Source: an uncultured Alphaproteobacteria bacterium | Lineage (GTDB): Bacteria > Pseudomonadota > Alphaproteobacteria > RF32 > CAG-239 | NCBI GenBank assembly: GCA_944391715.1 | Contig: CALXUP010000009.1 | Span: 1-54,457, forward strand | Length of the DNA: 54,457 nucleotides | Direction of reading: 5' to 3' | Shown: positions 43,514 to 50,854 of the stretch, in pieces | How the letters are laid out: each line of letters begins with the position of its first letter | Numbering within the stretch: position 1 is the first letter of the stretch | Made by a program: the position numbers and the translations under genes | Notes under the pieces: generated by a model | Seen by the model: the letters and a program-made list of their open reading frames with translations, nothing else | Told to the model about the DNA's origin: nothing | Databases searched by the model: none

Positions 43514-43554
43514 ATAAAAAAAATCCCGGCAGCCGACAAACGACACACCGGGAT
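43514..43554 (-). terminator. Intrinsic terminator, minus strand
   Basis: ATCCCGG pairs with CCGGGAT across an 18-base loop; on the minus strand a run of T follows. It lies behind the tRNA-like sequence and its first terminator. Confidence 0.65.
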
Positions 43555-43576
43555 AAAATAACTCTAAAAATAAAAA

Positions 43577-43618
43577 ACAAAAAGCCCCGGCGCTAAACCG
43601 GAGCTTTTAAGTGGTGGG
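43577..43618. repeat. 42-bp direct repeat, left copy (tRNA-Ile2 tail and terminator)
   Basis: Identical over 42 bases to 48396-48437. It contains the terminator hairpin (GCTCCGG/CCGGGGC on the minus strand) and TGGTGGG, the complement of the CCCACCA end of tRNA-Ile2. It could be an attachment site at the far end of an inserted element. Confidence 0.75.
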
Positions 43619-43701
43619 TCGAACGCACCCCTCAGACGAACATCTGCCAGACCACCGTTTCCAAGGCAGAATTTCTGCCACACTAACAGCAAATCCCACG
43701 C
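43613..43701 (-). other. tRNA-like sequence, probably degenerate
   Basis: The minus strand has some tRNA-like parts: GTGGG at the 5' end, a hairpin around TTGGAAA (GGA triplet, serine-like), a CAGA...TCTG arm where a long variable arm would be, and TTCGAC. But no intact acceptor stem can be formed and the end CCCACCA belongs to the 42-bp repeat. Best read as a tRNA relic or tRNA-like RNA. Confidence 0.3.
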
Positions 43702-43800
43702 AATACAAACACCTTATCGCCTTGAAACTGCTACAAAATTACCATTTTTTGATAAAAGTATCCCTGATAGATACCATCCAAACCAATATATGTGCAAAAT

Positions 43801-44676
43801 CTAGATACTTTTATTATCCGTTGCCCCCAAATTCTTAGTAATATCTACAAAAAATTCTTCGCTCCATAAATCCAATTTATTTGGATCTGCAATAAAAGGC
43901 AAAACATCTTGTTTGGCTTGCTCATAATTAATCATCTCAAATCGCGCTTGAAGCATTTCATGAAGTTTTTCCAATGTTAGCGTTTCACTGCTTTTCCAAA
44001 CGCCGGAATCTTCCAGCCTTGCCTGCAAATGCGGCAGATTAACCTTTGCCTGCCGAGAGAGATAAAATACATAATCATATAAATCCCGTCCCTTGACCCG
44101 ATTCTTCCACGAACGGCAAATAACCGCATGAATTTTTCCGGCAAACAGAGAAGACATGTCATAAAGCTTAACCTGATACGGCGACGGCAGCAGCCGATAT
44201 TTATTTTCAAATTGCGCAAAAACCGGCGGATTGGTATCAACTTCAAATTTTATTTTTATAACTTCATCAGGATTGATGCCAATATTCTGGATATCATAGA
44301 TATTTAAAATATGCTCTTTGGTATTTCCTTTCAAAAAGGCCGATTTTATAGCTGAATCAACCGTTTTTTGCTTTTCTTCAATTGAAAATTTCAATCCCAG
44401 CGCCGCCAATTCGCTTTCCACACCGGAAAAATAGCGATTAAACTGAAAATCCGGATTAGGCATGACCAATGAAAAATCCAGATCTTCGGAAAACCGGTCA
44501 AGCCCGTAAAAAATACGCAACGCCGTACCGCCGTAAAAAGCCACGTGCTTAAAAAATCCGGCCCGAGACAAACCGCACAAAGCCACTTCTTGCACGACCT
44601 CTTTCAGCGCATTTTTCTTTTCTTCAGTCGTATTTGTTTTGTAATTACCGAGCATCTGCTCCAAAACAGTCTGCAT
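43801..44676 (-). CDS. AbiEii/AbiGii-family nucleotidyltransferase toxin
   Basis: 291 residues. GGTALRIFYGLDRFSEDLDF shows the GGxxL...SEDLDFS nucleotidyltransferase signature of DUF1814. Related AbiEii toxins transfer nucleotides to RNA (tRNA 3' ends have been shown for relatives) and arrest growth, giving phage defence. The start overlaps the stop of the AbiEi-like gene by one base (TAATG), the normal antitoxin-toxin order. It lies inside the candidate tRNA-Ile2 island. Confidence 0.92.
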   Translation of the reverse strand: MQTVLEQMLGNYKTNTTEEKKNALKEVVQEVALCGLSRAGFFKHVAFYGGTALRIFYGLDRFSEDLDFSLVMPNPDFQFNRYFSGVESELAALGLKFSIEEKQKTVDSAIKSAFLKGNTKEHILNIYDIQNIGINPDEVIKIKFEVDTNPPVFAQFENKYRLLPSPYQVKLYDMSSLFAGKIHAVICRSWKNRVKGRDLYDYVFYLSRQAKVNLPHLQARLEDSGVWKSSETLTLEKLHEMLQARFEMINYEQAKQDVLPFIADPNKLDLWSEEFFVDITKNLGATDNKSI

Positions 44677-45263
44677 TATTTATTTCTCCTGATTAACTTG
44701 CCTAAAAGTTTGAGATTACTTGCATGATATAACGGAGCCAGCTCATTTAAGCTATTCATATTGAGCCTCCAAAATTCCTGCTCATCAATTCGCAAATCAT
44801 CAAATAAAAGAGCACGTAATTCGCTCAAATTTTTAGCCGGCGGCAAAGAATAAAGCTTATCGCACAAAGCCTTTTCAGGAGTGGCAATTTGATAAGAATA
44901 GCCGTTCTCTTCATACAGCACAATTCCTAACGGGTAAACTTCAGACGGAATATCCCTATATGTAAAAACACCAAAGTGATTTTGATACTGCTTCGCTTTT
45001 CTTTTATTGAAAGTTGCCGAAGTATAAGTCCGATAAACAGCCTCGGGAATGAGCGAATACACGGCCAATGCATAATCAAAAGATAAATACGATGGCCCAA
45101 AAATTCTGCCGGCCAGATATTTTCCAGGCGTATCTGCATCAGTTTCATAAAGTCCGCGAGCAACCTGTACAAGCCGTCCGTCTCTTACTTCCCGCCGGAT
45201 TTTAGCTTTTATGTTGCTATAATCATGAAACTTGAGCGTTAAATCATCAAACGAATATATCAT
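44676..45263 (-). CDS. AbiEi-like antitoxin / transcriptional regulator
   Basis: 195 residues. An N-terminal winged-helix region (NIKAKIRREVRDGRLVQVAR, then GLYETD) is followed by the AbiEi C-terminal pattern YLSFDYALAVYSLIPEAVY and TPEKALCDKLYSLPP. AbiEi proteins bind their own promoter and neutralise AbiEii. Start at ATG 45263 after GGAGG; the frame upstream to 45380 is not needed. Translationally coupled to the toxin. Confidence 0.88.
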   Translation of the reverse strand: MIYSFDDLTLKFHDYSNIKAKIRREVRDGRLVQVARGLYETDADTPGKYLAGRIFGPSYLSFDYALAVYSLIPEAVYRTYTSATFNKRKAKQYQNHFGVFTYRDIPSEVYPLGIVLYEENGYSYQIATPEKALCDKLYSLPPAKNLSELRALLFDDLRIDEQEFWRLNMNSLNELAPLYHASNLKLLGKLIRRNK

Positions 45264-45388
45264 ATTTCCTCCAGATAGTTCTATGATATAGCACTTTTCG
45301 GAGAAAATCAAGAATTTTATATTAGCATTCCTGTTTTCTAACATATCCGTCATTCTTTTTTTAGTGTATCCTGATATCAATATTGCAG

Positions 45389-45546
45389 TTAATCCCTTAA
45401 ACGACCGATAGGAACAATCAGAATACCATCCTTGCGTTTGTATGCATAATTCCCAACACCGGTTAGCACCATTTTAAATGAGGGCGCTTTCATTTTGAAT
45501 GTATCAATATTAGAAGCCAATTTATTAAGGGTTTCTAACGTACTTT
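45389..45546 (-). pseudogene. Remnant of an AAA ATPase C-terminus
   Basis: The minus strand encodes about 51 residues ending APSFKMVLTGVGNYAYKRKD, GILIVPIGRLRD, stop. The pattern (Y-x-Y-R/K-x-D-G-x-x-V-x-P-I-G-x-L-K/R) resembles the end of AAA-type ATPases found on islands. An in-frame stop lies immediately upstream, and the start and the ATPase domain are gone. Another reading is a short unrelated frame. Confidence 0.5.
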
Positions 45547-45650
45547 CAATTTATAGATTTGGCAAGTTTTTAATTATATGTTTGGCGAATTTTTATTTAT
45601 GCGTTTGGCTGGTTTGGAATTATGTATTTAGCCATATCTCATATGTCAAC

Positions 45651-45706
45651 CCCTACCTCTCTTTCAAGCTCTCGTTAAGATATTTCATGACCGGAGAGAG
45701 GAGATA
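45651..45706 (-). pseudogene. Duplicated 3' end of the HlyD-family gene
   Basis: 56 bases matching 47369-47424 at all but a few positions, same orientation. It encodes YLLSPVMKYLNESLKER and a stop, identical to the last residues of the HlyD-family gene. Nothing of HlyD is left further upstream. Confidence 0.8.
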
Positions 45707-45817
45707 AAGTATATTCCCATTGGCCGTTTGTGGTCATATTTTAACAATGGCAAAGAAAGCGCCTTATTCAAATATGATGAAAGCTGGCTAGTACTTAAGA
45801 CTGAGAAGCCAAAATAA
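45704..45817 (+). pseudogene. Remnant of hipA 5' region
   Basis: Plus-strand frame YIPIGRLWSYFNNGKESALF then KYDESWLVLKTEKPK and a stop. The G-x-L...F-x-Y-D-x-x-W-L pattern is the N-terminal subdomain of HipA-type kinases (toxins). It has no start, and the kinase domain is missing. It follows the duplicated hlyD end without a gap. Confidence 0.5.
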
Positions 45818-45885
45818 GAAATACTTCTCATAGAATGGCCGAGCAAATTTAAGAAAAATGTGTATATCTCAGCCACAAATATCTA

Positions 45886-45945
45886 GAATTTTGTGTATAA
45901 TTTAACAAAACAACTCTTGAATTTTGTGTATTTTTATGTTAAATA
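45886..45945 (+). promoter_or_regulatory. Promoter with two direct repeats before the DUF4143 ATPase
   Basis: GAATTTTGTGTAT occurs twice, at 45886-45898 and 45919-45931, 33 bases apart (about three helix turns). A promoter TTGAAT (45917-45922), 17 bases, TAAATA (45940-45945) overlaps the second. They could be operator repeats. Confidence 0.4.
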
Positions 45946-45985
45946 TAGCATATAAAACGTGTAAAATTCCTTTAAGGAGCAGTAA

Positions 45986-47335
45986 ATGTATCGCAAAGCA
46001 GAGCAAAAATTGAACGCCTGGAAAGCTAATCCTAAAAAGAAGGCCTTGCTGATAACCGGTCAACGACAAGCCGGTAAAACTTATATTGTACGTGAGTTTG
46101 GTAAAGCTAATTATAAACACTATGTAGAAATTAACTTTATTACAACCCCCTCTGCCAAAGATATATTTTCCGGTGATTTAAATGCCGATACTTTAATTAT
46201 GAATTTAACAGCTTTCATTGGTAAGCCATTGGAAAAGGGAAAGACATTAATATTCCTGGATGAAATACAAGAATGTCCTAATGCCCGAACAGCAATCAAG
46301 TTTTTGGTTGATGACGGTAGGTTTGATTATATTGAATCGGGCTCATTATTAGGCGTTCAATATAAGCAAGTTCCGTCCTATCCTGTAGGTTATGAAGAAA
46401 TATATCAGATGTATCCGATGGATTTTGAAGAATTCTGTATTGCCAATGGTGTTCAACAATCAACACTTGATTATCTGTACGAATGCTATGAGAGAAAGGA
46501 ACCAATAACTGATTCTATTCATCAAACAATGTCTAATTTATTTAAGTATTACATTGTAGTTGGTGGTATGCCTGATGTCGTTAGAAAATTTATTGATACA
46601 CATGATATTGGGCAAGTTGCCGGTATCCAGCGTGATATTATTGCTCAATATCGTCAGGATATCAGCAAATATTCTACCACCGGCAAGAATATGATTAACA
46701 ACATATTTGACAATATCCCCTCTCAGCTGGATGATAAAAATCGCCGTTTCATGCTCTCATCAATTCAAAAGAGTGCCAGACTTCGTGATTATGAAGATTC
46801 TTTTGTCTGGCTTTCAGATGCAGGAGTTGCTCTGCCTTGCTATAATCTGACAGAGCCCAAAATACCTCTTAAAATTAATGAACAAAGTCGTTTATTCAAA
46901 CTCTATATGAGTGATGTCGGCTTACTATGCGCAATGAGCTTAGAAAATGTTCAATTTGAGATATTGCAAGGAAATTTATCCATAAACATGGGCGGAATTT
47001 TAGAAAACGCCTTTGCTGAACTATTAAAAGCCAATGGTTTTGCATTGCGATATTTAAATAAAAAGAACATCGGAGAGCTGGATTTTGTAATTCAGCAAAA
47101 TGATGAAGTCATATTGATTGAAATTAAATCAGGTAAAGATTACAAGACACATGCCGCACTCAATAACGCCTTAAAAATTAAGGATTGGAATCTCAAAAAA
47201 GGCATTGTATTCTGCATGGATAATATCCAGAAAACCGAGAAAATAACCTATCTCCCTTGGTATTTAGTTATGTTCTTAAAGCAAAATAATCACGCAGAAT
47301 CAATGATTGTGGACGTAGAGTTGAATGGATTATGA
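45986..47335 (+). CDS. AAA_14/DUF4143 ATPase
   Basis: 449 residues. Walker A GQRQAGKT (25-32), Walker B LIFLDEIQE (about 88-96), an STTGKN-containing helical lid, and a C-terminal DUF4143 domain with GELDFVI...VILIEIKSGK, a PD-(D/E)xK-like core. Family members are widespread on islands; the role is unproven. The ATG at 45986 follows AAGGAGC. Base composition is more A/T-rich than the neighbours. It lies between two copies of the hlyD 3' end, which marks it as an insertion. Confidence 0.9.
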   Translation: MYRKAEQKLNAWKANPKKKALLITGQRQAGKTYIVREFGKANYKHYVEINFITTPSAKDIFSGDLNADTLIMNLTAFIGKPLEKGKTLIFLDEIQECPNARTAIKFLVDDGRFDYIESGSLLGVQYKQVPSYPVGYEEIYQMYPMDFEEFCIANGVQQSTLDYLYECYERKEPITDSIHQTMSNLFKYYIVVGGMPDVVRKFIDTHDIGQVAGIQRDIIAQYRQDISKYSTTGKNMINNIFDNIPSQLDDKNRRFMLSSIQKSARLRDYEDSFVWLSDAGVALPCYNLTEPKIPLKINEQSRLFKLYMSDVGLLCAMSLENVQFEILQGNLSINMGGILENAFAELLKANGFALRYLNKKNIGELDFVIQQNDEVILIEIKSGKDYKTHAALNNALKIKDWNLKKGIVFCMDNIQKTEKITYLPWYLVMFLKQNNHAESMIVDVELNGL

Positions 47336-47368
47336 TAAGTTTCTGACGCCCTACTTTCCACAATAAAA

Positions 47369-47424
47369 CCCTACCTCTCCTTCAAACTCTCGTTAAGATA
47401 TTTCATCACCGGGGAGAGGAGATA
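47369..47424. repeat. 56-bp direct repeat, right copy (hlyD 3' end)
   Basis: Pairs with 45651-45706. The two copies bracket the DUF4143 ATPase gene and the hipA remnant. Confidence 0.8.
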
Positions 47425-48252
47425 TTCGATGACGCGGCGTTTGCCGGTTTTGATTTCGGCGGTCACGCTCATGCCTGGCTTGAGCTGAATAATCTGCCCG
47501 TCCGCCTTGATTTTGTTATCCAAAAGCGTCAGCCGGGCATTAAACACCAACCCGAGCTTTTCGTCCTGTATCGCATCGCCCGAGATATTGCGGACTTTGC
47601 CTTTGATTGTGCCGTATTTGGTAAACGGAAAGCTGTCGATTTTAATTTCCACATCCTGCTCCGGCCGCACAAAGCCGATATCTTTATTCAAAATCTGCAC
47701 TTCCGCCTCAAGCTTATAATCTTCCGGCACCAGGTTCATAATCGGCTTGGCGGTTTCCACCACGCCGCCCTTGGTATGATAAACTAACTGCTGCACATAA
47801 CCCGACAGCGGCGCCTTGACCACCGTCCGCTTTAAGGCATCCTGATACTTAATCAACTCCTGCTGATAAGATTCCAGTTGCTCGCGGTTTTCAGTCAATT
47901 CCTGCATCAGGTTCTTATCAAACTCGGCCAGATACTGCCGTTTTTGCTTTTTCAGAGATTCAATATTTGCTTCAGTCTCCGCCATTTTCTTAACCTGCAC
48001 ATTACGCTGCTCCTGCAGATTGGTCAGTTCTTCCTCCTGCTCCAGAAAGGTCAGCCGCGCCAGAAGCTTCTTATCTACCAAAATCCGTTTTTTCTCAATC
48101 CGCTCCTCAACACTCGGCAATAGTTTCTCAATCCGGTTCAGCTCAGCCTGAATAGTGTCTTTTTCTTTCTCGGCTTTTACAATTTGCCCGTCCAGAACCT
48201 CAATCTGGGCTTTTTTCTCGGTCATCTGGCTTTTGAGCAGATCCTTGTGCAT
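47371..48252 (-). CDS. HlyD-family secretion adaptor, N-terminally truncated, probable pseudogene
   Basis: 293 residues. Residues 1-150 are the coiled coil (ELNRIEKLLPSVEERIEKKR), then VVKAPLSGYVQQLVYHTKGG (lipoyl/barrel half-motif) and the beta-barrel end TGKRRVIEYLLSPV. A type I secretion membrane-fusion protein should have another 130-180 residues with a membrane helix and first lipoyl half. Here the frame runs only nine codons or so further to a stop near 48280. A hydrophobic segment (ISAVLVSIGLSGIVVFYRYF) survives in another frame near 48310-48370. No ABC transporter gene is adjacent. Confidence 0.75.
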   Translation of the reverse strand: MHKDLLKSQMTEKKAQIEVLDGQIVKAEKEKDTIQAELNRIEKLLPSVEERIEKKRILVDKKLLARLTFLEQEEELTNLQEQRNVQVKKMAETEANIESLKKQKRQYLAEFDKNLMQELTENREQLESYQQELIKYQDALKRTVVKAPLSGYVQQLVYHTKGGVVETAKPIMNLVPEDYKLEAEVQILNKDIGFVRPEQDVEIKIDSFPFTKYGTIKGKVRNISGDAIQDEKLGLVFNARLTLLDNKIKADGQIIQLKPGMSVTAEIKTGKRRVIEYLLSPVMKYLNESLKER

Positions 48253-48395
48253 TTTAATCAGATACGCGCTCAGACCAAAAGTATCTATTTTGCCTTAAAA
48301 ACAGAAAACTTGCTTAAAAATACCGATAAAAAACAACAATACCACTCAGACCGATACTTACCAATACCGCAGAAATCCTGCCGTTTTCCGGATAC

Positions 48396-48437
48396 ACAAA
48401 AAGCCCCGGCGCTAAACCGGAGCTTTTAAGTGGTGGG
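48396..48437. repeat. 42-bp direct repeat, right copy (true tRNA-Ile2 tail)
   Basis: Same 42 bases as 43577-43618, here contiguous with the intact tRNA. On the minus strand it contains the CCA end and the tRNA terminator GCTCCGG-TTTAGCG-CCGGGGC-TTTTT. Confidence 0.8.
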
Positions 48438-48507
48438 CCCTGCCGGACTCGAACCTGCGACCAGACCGTTATGAGCGGCCTGCTCTAACCAACTGAGCTA
48501 AGGGCCC
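48431..48507 (-). tRNA. tRNA-Ile2 (CAT, lysidine type)
   Basis: The cloverleaf starts GGGCCCTTAGCTCAGTTGGT and has acceptor GGGCCCT/AGGGCCC, anticodon loop CTCATAA, and encoded CCA. A CAT anticodon with this acceptor is the isoleucine AUA reader, whose C34 is converted to lysidine by TilS, and not tRNA-Met. The T stem GCAGG/CCGGC has one A-G mismatch. Confidence 0.9.
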
Positions 48508-48591
48508 GTATAAAAACCTCAGCAGAATACATAGGATATTTTTAAGCGCAAGTCAAGCCGATTTTTTCCTATACCTTGTTTCATTCACAAC

Positions 48592-48623
48592 AAAAAATCC
48601 TTTGCCGAAACAAAGGATTTTTT
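48592..48623 (-). terminator. Intrinsic terminator after rpoD
   Basis: AAAAAATCCTTTG pairs with CAAAGGATTTTTT, with a 6-base loop; T run on the minus strand. Confidence 0.9.
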
Positions 48624-48631
48624 CAAGACAG

Positions 48632-50701
48632 CTATTGATCCAAAAAGCTGCGCAATTTTCGCGACCGGCTCGGATGTTTCAACTTACGCAAAGCTTTTGC
48701 CTCAATCTGACGAATACGCTCCCGGGTAACGTTAAACTGCTGCCCGACTTCTTCCAATGTATGATCCGTATTCATTCCGATACCAAAGCGCATTCGCAAA
48801 ACGCGTTCCTCTCTCGGCGTCAAAGAAGACAAGATTCTGGTGCATGTTTCTTTCAGATTCGCATGAATAGCCATATCCAACGGCTGCAATGCGCTGTCAT
48901 CGGCAATAAAATCACCCAGAGAAGAATCTTCTTCATCTCCGACCGGAGCTTCAAGACTAACCGGTTCTTTGGCAATTTTCATAACCTTACGGACTTTTTC
49001 CAACGGCATTGACAAACGCTGAGCCAGTTCTTCAGGCACCGGCTCACGCCCCATCTCAGCCAGCATCTGGCGGGATGTCCGCGTCAACTTGTTAATTGTC
49101 TCAATCATATGAACCGGAATTCGGATAGTCCGCGCCTGATCGGCAATCGAACGGGTAATGGCCTGCCGAATCCACCAGGTTGCATAAGTCGAGAATTTAT
49201 AACCGCGGCGATACTCAAATTTGTCAACGGCCTTCATCAGACCGATATTTCCTTCCTGAATCAAATCAAGGAACTGCAAACCACGGTTGGTATATTTTTT
49301 GGCAATGGAGATAACCAGACGCAGATTAGCTTCAATCATCTCTTTCTTGGCTTTCTCAGCCTCTCTTTCGCCTTTCTTAATGGTATCAACCATCCGGCGA
49401 TATTCACTGATCGGCAATCCGCATTCTTTTGCCATATCAGCTACGGATTCACGCAGTTCGGCAACTTCCGAACCGTATTTCTCCACAAAATTTTTCCAAT
49501 GCTTATCACTCTTCTTGGCAATATTCTCAATCCATTTCGGATCAAGTTCCGACTTCTGATAAACACTGAGAAAATCCTCACGCTTGATTTTGCAGGACAA
49601 AGCATAACGCAGCAGTTTTCCTTCCAAACCCATCAAACGTTTGTTCAAACCGTTCAACTGTTCAACCAGCTGCTCAATTCTGACGGCGTTCAAATGGATT
49701 GAGCTCATCAATTCAACCAGCTCTTTCTTAACCTGCAGATATTTTTTCTCAACCGAAGCGCTGACGGATTTCCCGGCAATGATAGCCGCAACACGCTGTT
49801 TTTGGATTTTATCCAAATCATCATAATAACCGGAAATTTTAGTCAGGATTTCCAAAACAGGTTCGCGCAGAGCCTCTTCCATGGAAGACACCGACGCTGC
49901 AGCACGACCGCCCGTTTCATCATCTTCGTCAACATCATCATGCGTTTCATCGTCGCTGCTGTCCAGTTCATCATCGGCGTCATCTTCTTCATCGTCTTCC
50001 ACGCCGCCGTCCAGCTCAATATCATCAGCCAATTCGTCGTCGATATCGTCCAAATTATCTTTGGTTTCGAGTTCTTCCGCCACTTTTTCCAAATCATCGA
50101 CGGTTTCCTCGTCTTCATCAAAAGCCATGGCCTCCGGATCGTCACCGTACATCATCTCAAGGTCAACAATATCGCGCAGCTGCATTGTTCCTTCCAACAA
50201 CTCATCGCGCCATCCGGCAATAGCCTTAATCGTCATCGGGCTTTCGCACAAACCGTCAATCATAACGGTTTTTCCCGCTTCAATACGTTTGGCAATGGCA
50301 ATTTCGCCTTCACGGGAAAGCAGTTCGACTGTCCCCATCTCCTTCAGATACATTCTGACCGGATCATCGCTCCGCCCGAGTTCTTTCTCGTCAAAATTGC
50401 CGCCTTCGTCATCGTCGTCAAAATCATCGATATCATCATCAACGGCATCTTGTTCAAAACTGTCAACTTCCGATTCGGCAATCAGGCTGATGCCCATATC
50501 GGAAATACTTGACATAATATCTTCAATATTTTCAGAAGATTCACGTTCGGGAGGCAGGGCTTTGTTAAGTTCTTCAATGGTAATATAACCGCGGACTTTT
50601 CCTTTGTCTATCAGGCGTTTGACCGCGCTTCCGAGAGTGTCGATCAACGGGGTGTCAACCGCCCCTCCTTCATAGAGGTCTGAATTATCTATATCTGACA
50701 T
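48632..50701 (-). CDS. rpoD: RNA polymerase primary sigma factor RpoD
   Basis: 689 residues. Region 1.1 at the N-terminus; region 1.2 [11 protein letters not shown]; a long non-conserved region; regions 2 ([38 protein letters not shown] in parts), 3, and 4 ([20 protein letters not shown]). An unusually long acidic insert, mostly Asp and Glu, spans about residues 170-270 within the non-conserved region. It is the housekeeping sigma factor. It follows dnaG and ends at a terminator. Confidence 0.98.
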   Translation of the reverse strand: MSDIDNSDLYEGGAVDTPLIDTLGSAVKRLIDKGKVRGYITIEELNKALPPERESSENIEDIMSSISDMGISLIAESEVDSFEQDAVDDDIDDFDDDDEGGNFDEKELGRSDDPVRMYLKEMGTVELLSREGEIAIAKRIEAGKTVMIDGLCESPMTIKAIAGWRDELLEGTMQLRDIVDLEMMYGDDPEAMAFDEDEETVDDLEKVAEELETKDNLDDIDDELADDIELDGGVEDDEEDDADDELDSSDDETHDDVDEDDETGGRAAASVSSMEEALREPVLEILTKISGYYDDLDKIQKQRVAAIIAGKSVSASVEKKYLQVKKELVELMSSIHLNAVRIEQLVEQLNGLNKRLMGLEGKLLRYALSCKIKREDFLSVYQKSELDPKWIENIAKKSDKHWKNFVEKYGSEVAELRESVADMAKECGLPISEYRRMVDTIKKGEREAEKAKKEMIEANLRLVISIAKKYTNRGLQFLDLIQEGNIGLMKAVDKFEYRRGYKFSTYATWWIRQAITRSIADQARTIRIPVHMIETINKLTRTSRQMLAEMGREPVPEELAQRLSMPLEKVRKVMKIAKEPVSLEAPVGDEEDSSLGDFIADDSALQPLDMAIHANLKETCTRILSSLTPREERVLRMRFGIGMNTDHTLEEVGQQFNVTRERIRQIEAKALRKLKHPSRSRKLRSFLDQ

Positions 50702-50854
50702 CAGTATTCCTTAAAAAAAATCGATTCTTTTTTTGCTAGCTTGCAGGAACTTTTAATAATTTATAAAACAAATGTCAAGCCCTACAATAAAAAGAGTAAC
50801 AGCATATAAGCCCAAAGCCGCGGTTTTCAAGGGCTTAGACAAAACAAATATTTT

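Noticed and set aside
43387-43596. 69-codon frame after the orphan promoter
   Set aside because: No ribosome site; it overlaps the pairing region and a minus-strand terminator; the sequence is low-complexity basic.
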